Part shown: piece after piece, positions 1 through 9,001 of the stretch | How positions within the stretch are numbered: the first letter of the stretch is position 1 | Layout of the letters: every line of letters starts with the position of its first letter | Notes under the pieces: generated by a model | Database searches by the model: none | What the model was told of the DNA's origin: nothing | What the model saw: the letters and a program-made list of their open reading frames with translations, nothing else | Program-made: the position numbers and the translations under genes | Origin: Oceanobacillus arenosus | Lineage (GTDB): Bacteria; Bacillota; Bacilli; Bacillales; Amphibacillaceae | Reading direction: 5' to 3' | Assembly: GCF_003369575.1 (NCBI RefSeq) | Contig: NZ_PIOC01000023.1 | Coordinates: forward strand, 108,857-172,856 | DNA length: 64,000 bases

Positions 1-1
1 A

Positions 2-529
2 TGGCTCCAATCGAAACAATTATTGCGTGTTGTCATGAATAATGAAGGGATGAAGGTTAACTGTCGGAAAGTGACGAATGATAATCAAGTAACAACAAGA
101 TCCTATTCTTGGGAGCAAAGCAATAATTGGTCTGGTGGGGAAAAATGGAGTAAAAACATGACACTTTTCTTGGGGATTCTTAACTTCGTAGCAGAGAAGA
201 AGCAGCATATCGAGGGGAATATGAAGCGGCACCGAGTTGTTATTTTAGACAATCCTTTTGGAAAAGCATCAAGTGAACATGTACTTAGCCCAGTATTTTT
301 CATCGCCGAGCAGTTGGGCTTCCAAATTATAGCTTTAACGGCACATGCAGAAGGTAAGTTCTTACAGGATTACTTCCCAATTATTTATAGCTGTCGTCTC
401 AGAGCAACAGACGATCCGACTAAAAAGATCATGTCGAAGGAAAAATCATTGCATCATGCATACTTCCAAGACCATGAACCAGAATCAATCGAGCGATTAG
501 GTGAAGTGGAACAGATGGAATTGTTTTAG
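2..529 (+). CDS. C-terminal end of a large SMC-like/coiled-coil ATPase (5' end outside window)
   Basis: The frame is open from the window edge to a TAG at 527-529, so only the last 175 residues or so are visible. They contain an ABC/SMC-type signature (WSGGEKWSKNM) followed by a Walker B/D-loop-like stretch (VVILDNPFGKAS) and a later conserved histidine region (IIALTAHAEG). This order of signature then Walker B is the head half of Rad50/SMC-like ATPases, so the missing part should hold Walker A and a long coiled coil. The exact family and the role, perhaps chromosome or DNA maintenance, are inferred. A strong terminator follows directly, so this is the last gene of its unit. Confidence 0.6.
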   Translation, partial: WLQSKQLLRVVMNNEGMKVNCRKVTNDNQVTTRSYSWEQSNNWSGGEKWSKNMTLFLGILNFVAEKKQHIEGNMKRHRVVILDNPFGKASSEHVLSPVFFIAEQLGFQIIALTAHAEGKFLQDYFPIIYSCRLRATDDPTKKIMSKEKSLHHAYFQDHEPESIERLGEVEQMELF

Positions 530-563
530 GAAAGGGGCTCTTTAAATGGGGAGCCCTCTTTCC
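529..563 (+). terminator. Rho-independent terminator after the SMC-like ATPase
   Basis: GGGCTC (535-540) pairs with GAGCCC (551-556). The outer GGAAAG/CTTTCC extend the stem, and a pyrimidine-rich tail follows. Confidence 0.8.
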
Positions 564-735
564 TATGGAATGTCGTAATGTCTAATAAAATGTCCTGTTA
601 TTAATTGTGGTGGATGGTTTAGAATCAGATAATCGCGGTATAAAAATACCTAGACGTAATTCGTAATATCATACTAAATACACTTGTGAAACGATGTACC
701 ACTAATTATGATTGGGTAGACAGGAGGAATGTGGG

Positions 736-987
736 TTGACCCAGAAGATGATTGACGATCTGTTGGAAGTTATTACTTTTTGGTTGGCTGATATAAAGGA
801 TATTCAAGCAAATAGCTATCATATTGATGCATTATTCACCGAACTAGAATCCCAAGCAGATGATATTCATACAGGTATCACCGGGCTGGAGCGGGATGTT
901 CAACAAATAGATGAAAGACTCGCGAGCATATTATCTTGTGTTCTTGAAAATAGCAATAATAAGAAAATAATCCAAAAAGCGGTTTAA
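736..987 (+). CDS. Small hypothetical protein, helical
   Basis: An 83-residue protein with no recognised family. The best start is TTG at 736, eight bases after a perfect AGGAGG (722-727); an in-frame upstream ATG at 712 lacks a site. The sequence is acidic and mostly amphipathic helix with heptad-like spacing (QADDIHTGITGLERDVQQIDERLASIL), so a short coiled coil is likely. It stands alone between two terminators, which suggests a monocistronic gene. The function is unknown. Confidence 0.6.
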   Translation: MTQKMIDDLLEVITFWLADIKDIQANSYHIDALFTELESQADDIHTGITGLERDVQQIDERLASILSCVLENSNNKKIIQKAV

Positions 988-990
988 TTA

Positions 991-1019
991 AAGTTTGCAT
1001 TTGCAGGCTTATTTTTTTT
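991..1019 (+). terminator. Terminator after the small hypothetical gene
   Basis: A nine-base stem with two G-U pairs (AAGTTTGCA with TGCAGGCTT) is followed by ATTTTTTTT. Confidence 0.75.
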
Positions 1020-1051
1020 GCATTGATATATGATTTTTCCCGTTAATATAG

Positions 1052-1327
1052 TTATGCTTCCTGATAAAGTATTTCTCCTGCCGATATCCTAACCATAGTC
1101 ACAATCCTCACGTTAACAAGCGATCCTTCTACATCAATCCCTGAGTATGTGCTGAAGATCGCGAAGACACTAAAAATAATAGTATTGATTGTCAGTTCTA
1201 GCGAAGAATGCATGTCCCGTTGGAGCGTTTCTTTAAAAAGCGGGATCCTCGTTAATAAGAAAAGTACGATTAAGAGTAGTGCAGCGCGTTCGAATAAGCG
1301 AATTAGCATGTCAAAGGAATCAATCAT
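1052..1327 (-). pseudogene. Decayed fragment of a LytS-type (5TMR-LYT) sensor
   Basis: The 91-residue frame begins like LytS-family sensor kinases: an N-terminal transmembrane helix, then RIPLFKETLQ, then a second hydrophobic run ending FAIFSTYSGI, then LVNVR. In intact proteins of the family this leads into further membrane helices, a GAF domain and a histidine kinase. Here it ends at once after a few unrelated residues. The start is well formed, with AAGGAGAA upstream of the ATG. The gene seems truncated by deletion, with its response regulator gone as well. A very small functional membrane protein cannot be excluded but is unlikely. Confidence 0.65.
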
Positions 1328-1638
1328 TTCGTGTTCTCCTTAAAATTATGATAGCAAAAAAAATGAGCTAATAGTCCAAGTTAAAATCTAAAACGTTCCA
1401 TAATGAGGTTTCCAATAATCTATCGATAATCTTATCACAATCTAATTTCAAAACTCCATGTATTCGATTCCAATTAAATTTGCATAAAATGTTCATCGAA
1501 ATCCCTTTATTATTCTCATAATTGAACCGATAGATTATATAGAACATCCTTACGTCTATTTAGGAGTACATAAGCGAAATCAAGTGTGAACGACTATTCT
1601 AACAATTTCAGTTGCCACTTAACTTCAGGAGGAAAATC

Positions 1639-2424
1639 ATGGATATATCAACATTAATTGGGTTAATATTAGGAATTGTCGCCATTGGGGTTGGAATGGT
1701 ACTAAAAGGTGTTAGTATCTCGGCATTAATCAATCCTGCGGCATTATTAATTATTTTCTTAGGAACAATTGCCGCAGTTGTCATTGCATTTCCAACAAGT
1801 ACATTGAAAAAAGTACCTAGCTATTTCAAAATTTTATTTACCAATCAGAAATTAACGGAGCCGAAAGCGTTAATTCTTATGTTTACGGAATGGGCTGATC
1901 AAACGAGGAGAGAAGGTATTTTATCCTTAGAAATGCAATTAAATGAAGTAGAGGATCCATTTCTTCTTTCGGGGCTACAGTTAGCAATTGATGGACAAAC
2001 TCCGGAATTTATTCGTGAGGTAATGCTTGAAAAAATTGACGCGATGGAAGAACGGCATGAGGTAGGTGCATCTGTGTTTACGCAAGCAGGGACCTATGCG
2101 CCAACACTTGGGGTGCTTGGTGCTGTTATTGGTCTGATTGCAGCATTAGGGGACATGTCGGATATGAATAGATTAGGTATAGCTATTTCCGCAGCGTTCG
2201 TTGCAACATTACTCGGGATTTTTACGGGATATGTTCTATGGCATCCGTTTGCAAATAAACTCCGGGAAAAGTCGAAAAAGGAAGTTTTACAAATGGAAAT
2301 TATGGTGGAAGGAATTCTATCGATTACGACAGGTGATTCTGCAATGATGGTACGTGAAAAGCTTGGATCATTATTATCTACAAAAGAGCAGGCGGGTATG
2401 AAACAGAGGGATAGCGATGCGTAG
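1639..2424 (+). CDS. motA: Flagellar motor stator protein MotA
   Basis: MotA forms with MotB the membrane ion channel that drives flagellar rotation. The protein has 261 residues, with four hydrophobic segments: two near the N-terminus (STLIGLILGIVAIGVGMVL and a second ending AAVVIAF) and two after the cytoplasmic loop. The conserved block AGTYAPTLGVLGAVIGLI, with the channel-lining proline, is present. The start is the ATG six bases after AGGAGG (1627-1632), not the upstream in-frame leucine codon. It overlaps motB by eight bases, so translation is coupled. Coupling to H+ or Na+ (MotA versus MotP) cannot be settled by reading. Confidence 0.9.
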   Translation: MDISTLIGLILGIVAIGVGMVLKGVSISALINPAALLIIFLGTIAAVVIAFPTSTLKKVPSYFKILFTNQKLTEPKALILMFTEWADQTRREGILSLEMQLNEVEDPFLLSGLQLAIDGQTPEFIREVMLEKIDAMEERHEVGASVFTQAGTYAPTLGVLGAVIGLIAALGDMSDMNRLGIAISAAFVATLLGIFTGYVLWHPFANKLREKSKKEVLQMEIMVEGILSITTGDSAMMVREKLGSLLSTKEQAGMKQRDSDA

Positions 2425-3199
2425 AAATAAAAAGAAAAAAAGGAGCCATATTGATGAATCATGGTTACTTCCTTATTCTGACCTGCTAACACTGCTTGTT
2501 GCCCTATTTATCGTCTTATTCGCAATGAGTGATGTCGATGCAACCAAATATAAAGAGCTTGCAGGGATCTTTCGCAATGAATTCTCAGCTGGTGGCGGAA
2601 ATGGGATTCTTGAGCAAAACATTGATCCAATTTCCCCAATTCCACCCGAAAAACAGCAAGAAGAGGAAAAAGAAGAAGAGCTAGAATCGGAAACGGAAGA
2701 AGAACGAAATAGTGCAGTTGAACTGCAACAATTAGAAGGACTTCAAGAAGAAGTGAACCATTATATTACGACGAATAGTTTGACTAATAATCTAAGTACA
2801 GAATTAACCGATGAAGGTCTACTCGTTACGATTGTCAATGAAGTTTTCTTTGATCCTGGAAGTGCAGATGTTAAGGAGGACGGGGCGGTAATCGCAAGAG
2901 AGGTATCCAATCTACTAGTTACAGAACCACCTCATCAAATTGTTATTAGCGGCCATGCGGATGATGTCCCCCAGAATAATGAAAAGTATGGTTCAAACTG
3001 GGAACTAAGTGTTACCAGGTCTCTTAATTTCATGCGGTTAGTGCTGGAAAATAAGAATCTAGATCCAACACTTTTCAGTGCGAAGGGCTACGGAGAGTAT
3101 AAGCCAATTGTGCCAAATACAAGTGCAGAAAATCGTGCGAAAAATCGACGGGTAGAAGTATTGATCTTACCAAATTATGAAATAAATACAGGAGAATAA
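2417..3199 (+). CDS. motB: Flagellar motor stator protein MotB (OmpA-like peptidoglycan anchor)
   Basis: The 260-residue stator subunit has a basic N-terminus, then HIDESWLLPYSDLLTLLVAL, a single membrane helix with the ion-binding aspartate (D22) in YSD. A Glu/Gln-rich plug and linker (about residues 75-115) leads to a C-terminal OmpA domain (VFFDPGSADV, ISGHADDVP, NRAKNRRVEVLI) that holds the stator to peptidoglycan. The DESW-PY-D pattern is closer to proton-type MotB of Bacillus as I recall it than to sodium-type MotS. It overlaps motA and is 59 bases upstream of the chemoreceptor gene. Confidence 0.9.
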   Translation: MRRNKKKKRSHIDESWLLPYSDLLTLLVALFIVLFAMSDVDATKYKELAGIFRNEFSAGGGNGILEQNIDPISPIPPEKQQEEEKEEELESETEEERNSAVELQQLEGLQEEVNHYITTNSLTNNLSTELTDEGLLVTIVNEVFFDPGSADVKEDGAVIAREVSNLLVTEPPHQIVISGHADDVPQNNEKYGSNWELSVTRSLNFMRLVLENKNLDPTLFSAKGYGEYKPIVPNTSAENRAKNRRVEVLILPNYEINTGE

Positions 3200-3258
3200 G
3201 CAATCCCTTTGCAATAATCTAAACTACTTAGAAACAGACTAAAAGGAGCGTTAGTTGG

Positions 3259-4953
3259 ATGAAAAAGCGATTTAGAATAAAAAGTATTCGAACAAGGATG
3301 ACAATAGGGTTCTCTATTATCATTGGATTATTTATCTTATTTGCGATTTATAATACTTTCTCTATCTATAGAACGAATGATGCAACAAGAGACATTATGG
3401 ACCATCAGATGGAGTTACTAATCGTTGATGAAGAGTTAACAACGAATATGGCACAGCGAGAAGGGTATTTACGAGGCTTCTTATTGTATGGTGACACAGG
3501 CATGAAAAATAAGTTTTCAGATTCATTAGAGGAGACAATTGCACTTGAAAATAGAATTCTTGAATTAAATGATTCGGAAGCAACAAAAGCACTAATTGAT
3601 AAGAAAATCACATGGGGAACACTAACGGATGAAGTGATCGCTGCGTATGAGGGCGGAAATGAGGCAGAGGCTCATCAGATTATGAGCACGGAAGTTATGC
3701 CACTTTCAGAGGAAATTATGAATGACTTTAAAGAGGCTTCGAATAAACGGAAGGAGCTTATAATAGCCGGAGGTCAGGAGATCATTGATAATGGAACAAC
3801 AACGTTTTATATTACTCTAATTGTCAGTGGGCTTATTTTAATATTGGGTATTTTCATTGCAGTCTTTACTTCAATGAAAATTACGAAGCCGATTAAATTG
3901 CTTATGAACCGGATGAATTCAGTAGCTCAAGGGGATTTAAGTGGAGAAATGTTAGAGGTCGAATCAGCAGATGAGGTAGGTCAACTTACGGTAGCTACAA
4001 ATGAGATGGTATTGAAGAATAGAAATTTACTATCAAAAATTAGTACCGTATCCGAAAATGTTTCAAGTGAAGGGGAAGAGCTAACAATTGCAGCCAATGA
4101 AGTAAAGGCTGGTTCAGATCAAGTTGCAATTACAATGCAGGAATTAGCAACAGGGTCAGAAACACAGGCAAATAGTGCGAGTGACCTTGCATCGATCATG
4201 GCAAACTTTACTGAAAAAGTTGCTGAAGCAAATAATAAAGGGCAATCGATTAATAAATACTCCAATAAAGTATTGGAAATGACAAATGAAGGAAGAAATT
4301 TAATGGAAGGCTCACAGAGACAAATGGGAAGTATTGATCAGCTTGTAAAAGATGCTGTTCAAAATGTCCAAGGTTTAGACGAGCAGTCCAAGCAAATTTC
4401 AAAATTAGTTTCTGTCATTCAAGAAATTGCCGATCAAACCAATCTGTTAGCACTAAATGCGGCAATTGAAGCAGCAAGAGCGGGCGAGCATGGGAAAGGT
4501 TTTGCGGTTGTTGCAGACGAAGTACGTAAATTAGCTGAACAAGTTTCGGTTTCTGTAACAGATATCACTGGCATCGTTACAGCAATCCAAACCGAAGCAA
4601 GTAAAATCGCTGGATCATTGCGCGGTGGATATAAAGAAGTTGAAGAGGGAACGAAACAAATTCAAACGACTGGTATGACGTTAAACGAAATTAGCAAGTC
4701 CGTTACAAAAATGGTAGAGGATATTAATACTATTTCTGGAAATCTCACGGAAATTGTAGATAATACACAAGAAATGAATGGTTCAATTGAAGAAATCGCC
4801 TCTGTTTCCGAAGAGTCTGCTGCTGGTGTTGAAGAAATTGCAGCATCGACAGAACAAACAAGCAGTTCGATGGATGAGGTTGCAGCAACATCTGTACAGC
4901 TAGCAAGAGCAGCGGAAGAATTGGATGGATTAGTGAAACAATTTAAGTTATAG
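3259..4953 (+). CDS. Methyl-accepting chemotaxis protein
   Basis: A transmembrane chemoreceptor of 564 residues. It has one membrane helix near residues 12-35 and an extracytoplasmic helical sensor of about 140 residues resembling the four-helix-bundle type. A second membrane helix lies near 178-202. A HAMP domain ([20 protein letters not shown]) is followed by the signalling coiled coil. The conserved hairpin tip that contacts CheA and CheW is intact ([20 protein letters not shown], then [16 protein letters not shown]). The ligand is unknown. Its place between motAB and the cheX-cheA-cheW genes suggests it feeds this kinase. Confidence 0.92.
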   Translation: MKKRFRIKSIRTRMTIGFSIIIGLFILFAIYNTFSIYRTNDATRDIMDHQMELLIVDEELTTNMAQREGYLRGFLLYGDTGMKNKFSDSLEETIALENRILELNDSEATKALIDKKITWGTLTDEVIAAYEGGNEAEAHQIMSTEVMPLSEEIMNDFKEASNKRKELIIAGGQEIIDNGTTTFYITLIVSGLILILGIFIAVFTSMKITKPIKLLMNRMNSVAQGDLSGEMLEVESADEVGQLTVATNEMVLKNRNLLSKISTVSENVSSEGEELTIAANEVKAGSDQVAITMQELATGSETQANSASDLASIMANFTEKVAEANNKGQSINKYSNKVLEMTNEGRNLMEGSQRQMGSIDQLVKDAVQNVQGLDEQSKQISKLVSVIQEIADQTNLLALNAAIEAARAGEHGKGFAVVADEVRKLAEQVSVSVTDITGIVTAIQTEASKIAGSLRGGYKEVEEGTKQIQTTGMTLNEISKSVTKMVEDINTISGNLTEIVDNTQEMNGSIEEIASVSEESAAGVEEIAASTEQTSSSMDEVAATSVQLARAAEELDGLVKQFKL

Positions 4954-5110
4954 TTTCGTAGGTTGGCCAATTTTTGACGTTTGATAAAAGAAAGGAACGA
5001 TTAGGTTTGCGGCATCATGTCGCAAACTCAATCTGTATTTAGCATTATTACATATGTTAAATCGTCAAATATAGTTGCATAAAAATTTACATTGACAGGA
5101 GATTTCCTAA

Positions 5111-5572
5111 ATGACGATACCAACGCAAGAACGTAATCGGTATGTGACCAAATTACTAAACGGGATGCATCACTCGTTACAATCGATTATTCCACTAGAG
5201 CACGAACTTTCCAAACCACATTTACAGGAACGAGCGCTACAACTTCCATTTGGTGTTCTCATTGGCATTACGGGAGATATTAGAGGGAAATTAGTTTTGG
5301 CAGGAAATCAATCCATTTTTGCTTCGATTGGTCAATCCATGTATGGCATGGCAATCGAAGGTGAAATGTTAATCTCGTTTAGTGGGGAGCTGGGCAATAT
5401 GATTGCTGGAAATCTAGCAACAAATATCGTCCAATATGAGCTACGAACAGATATTACTGCACCAACAATAATCGAAGGAAATACAACCCTTTCTGGCTAT
5501 GATAAAGCAATTCATCTATCCGCAGTCTTTGTACATGCAGGAAATTTGGACATTTATCTCATACTGGATTAA
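5111..5572 (+). CDS. cheX: CheX-like CheY-phosphate phosphatase
   Basis: The 153-residue protein matches the CheC/CheX/FliY phosphatase fold. It has a glycine-rich beta hairpin (GVLIGITGDIRGKLVLAG) and the helix with the E-x2-N active motif (SGELGNMIAGNLA). CheX normally dephosphorylates CheY-P to end a chemotactic signal. Only one such E-x2-N helix is visible, as in CheX, whereas CheC has two. The start is ATG 5111 with AGGAG upstream. No cheY is seen in this window, so its partner is presumably encoded elsewhere. Confidence 0.75.
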   Translation: MTIPTQERNRYVTKLLNGMHHSLQSIIPLEHELSKPHLQERALQLPFGVLIGITGDIRGKLVLAGNQSIFASIGQSMYGMAIEGEMLISFSGELGNMIAGNLATNIVQYELRTDITAPTIIEGNTTLSGYDKAIHLSAVFVHAGNLDIYLILD

Positions 5573-5786
5573 CTATACCTAATTATAATATTCTGTATTT
5601 TAATAAACCCCTTTATTTACAAGCGCTTATCCTAGATAATAGAAGTAGGTAATTATTACTATTAATGTACCGGATAGGAAAGAGTCTGGATATTTAATCA
5701 AGTCCAGAAAATCAATAAAGTTGTTTATTAGAAGAATACATAAAGTTTGTCTGATCGGATTAACCATACGAGAAGGGAAGTACGAC

Positions 5787-7799
5787 ATGGATACGGATCA
5801 ATATTTAGAAGTATTTTTGGATGAAAGCCGTGAACATTTACAAGCTGTAAATGATAATATTTTAGAATTAGAAAAGAAACCAGATGACCTTGATCTAGTG
5901 AATGAAATCTTTCGTTCTGCCCATACCCTTAAAGGGATGTCTGCAACAATGGGATATGAAGACATCGCGTCTTTAACCCATAAGATGGAAAATGTGCTGG
6001 ATCAAATTCGTAATCATAAATTAACGGTAACGACTGAAGTAATTGATATTATCTTTCTAGCAATCGAGTATTTGGAGGATATGGTAGATTCGATTAGTGA
6101 GGGAAATGATGGGAAAAAGGATGTTTCCGATCTTGTGCAACGATTAGAACGAGTAGAAAGAGGAGAAACGACTAGCCCTTCAAAGGAAAACCAAGAGATT
6201 GCGAGTACGACAGAAGCAGAAGTGGAAGAGGAAGTAAAGCAGTTAGATTTAGATGAATTCCAAATGACGATTATCGAGCAAGCGAAGGAGCAGAATGTTA
6301 CTGCATATCAGCTTACCGTTCGCCTGTCAGAAGATAGTATATTAAAAGGTGCTCGTGCCTTCATGGTATTTGAAGCGTTAGAGAAGATTGGTGAGGTAAT
6401 TAAGACTTCTCCAGCAGTTGAAGAAATAGAAGAAGGAGATTTCGAACAGGAGTTCACTGTTATTTTCCTATCGAAGGAAACAGTGGATGCGATTAAGAAC
6501 CCATTGTATAAAATATCGGAGATCCAGCATGTTGCTGTAAATCCGCTTGTATTTGAAGAAAGCACTCCAAAGCAAGAAGTTATAGAGGTGCAAGAGGAAT
6601 CGGAAGTACAGGTAAAGGATACACCAGCAGAAAGTAAAACAAACCATACAACGAAGACTATTCGGGTGAATTTGGAACGAATTGATGACCTGCTAAACTT
6701 ATTTGAAGAGGTAGTAATTGATCGAAGTAGATTAGAAGTAATCTCTGAAAGTATCTCAAATCCCGATTTAATAGAAACCGTTGAACATATGGGGCGTGTA
6801 TCTTCTGATATGCAAAGCTTAATATTAGCGATGCGTATGGTGCAAATCGAGCAAGTATTTAATCGTTTCCCGAGGATGATCAGGGGATTAGCGAGAGATT
6901 TGAATAAGAAAATAAACCTTGAGATTATTGGTGCGGAAACAGAGCTAGATCGAACGGTTATTGATGAGATTGGCGATCCATTGGTACATTTAATTCGAAA
7001 TTCAGTCGATCATGGGATTGAAATGCCAGAAGTAAGGAAGCAAGCAGGGAAGCCTGAGGTAGGTCAAATTATCCTCCGAGCATTCCATAGTGGAAATCAT
7101 GTCTTTATTGAAATAGAAGACGATGGTGCTGGAATCAATCGTAAAAAAGTAGAAGCAAAGGCAATTGAAAAAGGGCTAATTACTGCTGAACATGCAGAAA
7201 CATTATCCGATGATGAGATTGCACACCTCATATTGTCTTCTGGATTTAGTACCGCAGACCATATTTCGAATATATCTGGTCGTGGGGTTGGTCTTGATGT
7301 CGTGAAGAGTAAGATTGAATCGTTAAGTGGACAAATCAGTATTGAAACAGTGGAAGGAAAGGGAAGTATCTTCTCAATCCAATTACCATTAACCCTTTCG
7401 ATTATTTCAACGCTATTAGTAAAAGTACAACAGGAAACGTATGCAATTCCACTAACCTCGATCATTGAAACGGTTCGTTTAGAGGAATCTGAAATTATGA
7501 CAGCACATGGTCAGCAGGTAATGGATTTCCGAGGTCATGTCATTCCACTCGTATCGTTAACAGAAGTATTCCAAGTACCAAAGATGGACAAGGAAAAATC
7601 GAAATATGAAGCGATTGTCATCGTCAAAAAAGGTGAAAAAATAACAGGTTTAATCGTTGATAGCTTCCTCGGTCAAAAAGAGGTCGTATTGAAATCATTA
7701 GGCTATTATTTACGAGATGTCTTTGCAATATCTGGTGCAACAATTTTAGGTGATGGTGAGGTTGCATTAATCATCGATCCGAATGCATTGATTAAATAG
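5787..7799 (+). CDS. cheA: Chemotaxis histidine kinase CheA
   Basis: A 670-residue kinase that phosphorylates CheY (and CheB) in response to receptors. Domains in order: an N-terminal HPt with the phosphorylated histidine (H46 in SAHTLKGMSATMGY); a P2 response-regulator docking region; a dimerisation region (TKTIRVNLERIDDLLNLFEE); a HATPase with N box ([12 protein letters not shown]), DDGAG and GRGVGLDVVKSKIE; and a C-terminal CheW-like domain. The start is ATG 5787, preceded by AGAAGGGAAG. An in-frame TTG at 5721 has no good site. Downstream lies cheW, so the core signalling pair is together. Confidence 0.93.
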   Translation: MDTDQYLEVFLDESREHLQAVNDNILELEKKPDDLDLVNEIFRSAHTLKGMSATMGYEDIASLTHKMENVLDQIRNHKLTVTTEVIDIIFLAIEYLEDMVDSISEGNDGKKDVSDLVQRLERVERGETTSPSKENQEIASTTEAEVEEEVKQLDLDEFQMTIIEQAKEQNVTAYQLTVRLSEDSILKGARAFMVFEALEKIGEVIKTSPAVEEIEEGDFEQEFTVIFLSKETVDAIKNPLYKISEIQHVAVNPLVFEESTPKQEVIEVQEESEVQVKDTPAESKTNHTTKTIRVNLERIDDLLNLFEEVVIDRSRLEVISESISNPDLIETVEHMGRVSSDMQSLILAMRMVQIEQVFNRFPRMIRGLARDLNKKINLEIIGAETELDRTVIDEIGDPLVHLIRNSVDHGIEMPEVRKQAGKPEVGQIILRAFHSGNHVFIEIEDDGAGINRKKVEAKAIEKGLITAEHAETLSDDEIAHLILSSGFSTADHISNISGRGVGLDVVKSKIESLSGQISIETVEGKGSIFSIQLPLTLSIISTLLVKVQQETYAIPLTSIIETVRLEESEIMTAHGQQVMDFRGHVIPLVSLTEVFQVPKMDKEKSKYEAIVIVKKGEKITGLIVDSFLGQKEVVLKSLGYYLRDVFAISGATILGDGEVALIIDPNALIK

Positions 7800-7897
7800 A
7801 TGGTTTCTGGAGCAATTAAACAAAACCTACTCATTATAACTAATAGCAGCAAATTATTAGAGTCAAGCCATTAAATATATGAAAGGGGGCTTTTGAG

Positions 7898-8359
7898 ATG
7901 GCAGAAGTGAATAAATATATTTTATTTAAACTAAAAAGTCAGACGTTTGGTGTGGAGGTATCGCAAGTAATCTCAATTGAACGGTTGCAGGAGATTACTG
8001 GAGTTCCACGGACAACGGAATTTATTAAAGGTGTCACCTATATTCGTGAGAAAACAACCCCTGTCATTGATCTGAAAGAAAGATTATTGATGGACGAAAC
8101 AAAAGCAACCGATGATACTCGTATTTTAGTTGTGAATATTAACTCCATGCAAATTGGGTTAATCGTTGATGCGGCGACAGAAGTGAAGGATATTGAATCG
8201 TCCGCCATTGACCCGGCACCAGAAATTATTGGTGGAGTGAAAGAAACCTTTATCAAAGGTGTAGCTAGATTAGAAAATGGTTTATTGATTTTGCTAGAAT
8301 TGGAGAGCATTATCGATCCAAATGAAACGAATGAATTACTCGAAGTAGTTGCCGAGTAG
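7898..8359 (+). CDS. cheW: Chemotaxis coupling protein CheW
   Basis: A 153-residue adaptor linking receptors to CheA. It has the standard CheW beta-barrel pattern: YILFKLKSQTFGVEVSQV at the start, then a PVIDLKERL strand, RILVVNINSMQIGLIVDA, and a C-terminal GLLILLELESII. GGGGGC-rich Shine-Dalgarno (AAAGGGGGC) precedes ATG 7898. It is the last gene of the chemotaxis block and is followed by a clear terminator. Confidence 0.92.
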   Translation: MAEVNKYILFKLKSQTFGVEVSQVISIERLQEITGVPRTTEFIKGVTYIREKTTPVIDLKERLLMDETKATDDTRILVVNINSMQIGLIVDAATEVKDIESSAIDPAPEIIGGVKETFIKGVARLENGLLILLELESIIDPNETNELLEVVAE

Positions 8360-8404
8360 CAATAATTCGTATTTACAACTTAATGGGATATAGTGTTTAG
8401 TAAG

Positions 8405-8436
8405 AATCGCATATTTTCGGATATGTGATTTTTTTC
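8405..8436 (+). terminator. Terminator of the chemotaxis block
   Basis: AATCGCATAT (8405-8414) pairs with ATATGTGATT (8421-8430), with one G-U pair and a six-base loop, followed by a T run. Confidence 0.85.
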
Positions 8437-8449
8437 TCGTAGGCTGTTT

Positions 8450-8797
8450 AGATAAAATACGAACTAAGTTAGGAGCAAAGTTGATTTTCGCTACAAGCAA
8501 GTCGCTATCAGCGGGCTCAACATCTTCGCTTTTCCCGCAGTAGTCTCCTGCCTTCCGCTACAATCAACGGCCTTACAGAGGGAATGCTAACTCCTATTTT
8601 TAAGAAAATGATAAAATTAATAACTGCACAATCCCAGCGGAAGAAATACACGGAGACTTCTGAGGGAAGAAGAGCCTAGGTGAGACTACGAAACGCGATA
8701 GCGTGAGTAGGCTCACCAGCTCCCCGCGAAAAGCGTAGTGTATTTCTGGAGCGACCAGCCTGAGAGCCTTAGGCACTAAACTAGTCCGCACTTTATA
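8450..8797 (+). repeat. Dispersed non-coding element with terminal inverted repeats, copy 1
   Basis: The element is about 348 bp with no credible gene. It ends rightward with CTAGTCCGCACTTTAT. Its left end GATAAAATACGAACTAAG is a diverged inverted copy of that end. The right half contains GAAGAAGAGCCTAGGTGAGA and a run ending CTCACCAGCTCCCCGCG, both shared with the second copy at 30157-30467 in the same orientation. It has the shape of a MITE-like element. It fills most of the 640-base gap between cheW and the MFS gene; the remaining bases hold nothing I recognise. Confidence 0.8.
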
Positions 8798-9001
8798 TCA
8801 ATCGAAACAAACCATACGAAATGAGCCTTTTTGTAAACAGTGCATTAGGATAAAATAAAGGGTTCGATATATATGGCTCAATGGGAACGTTATTGATTCT
8901 TAGGTCGTATTCATTTAAAATAGCTTAGTATGTCATTGAGTGAGAACGCGCGATCTAATCGGAATAATTAGTAGTAACTTAGGTAAAGAGAGATGATGTA
9001 G

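Noticed and set aside
1344..1638. Search for a SigD-type promoter (TAAA-N15-GCCGATAA) before motA
   Set aside because: ACCGATAG near 1530 is similar to the -10, but no TAAA lies at the proper distance, so it is not listed.
5009..5031. Hairpin GTTTGCG/CGCAAAC between the receptor and cheX genes
   Set aside because: A real seven-base inverted repeat, but without a T tract or a promoter context, so its role cannot be supported.
8600..8791. Open frames inside the terminal-inverted-repeat elements (also 30188-30428)
   Set aside because: They are not conserved between the two copies as proteins and reflect the repeat sequence itself.
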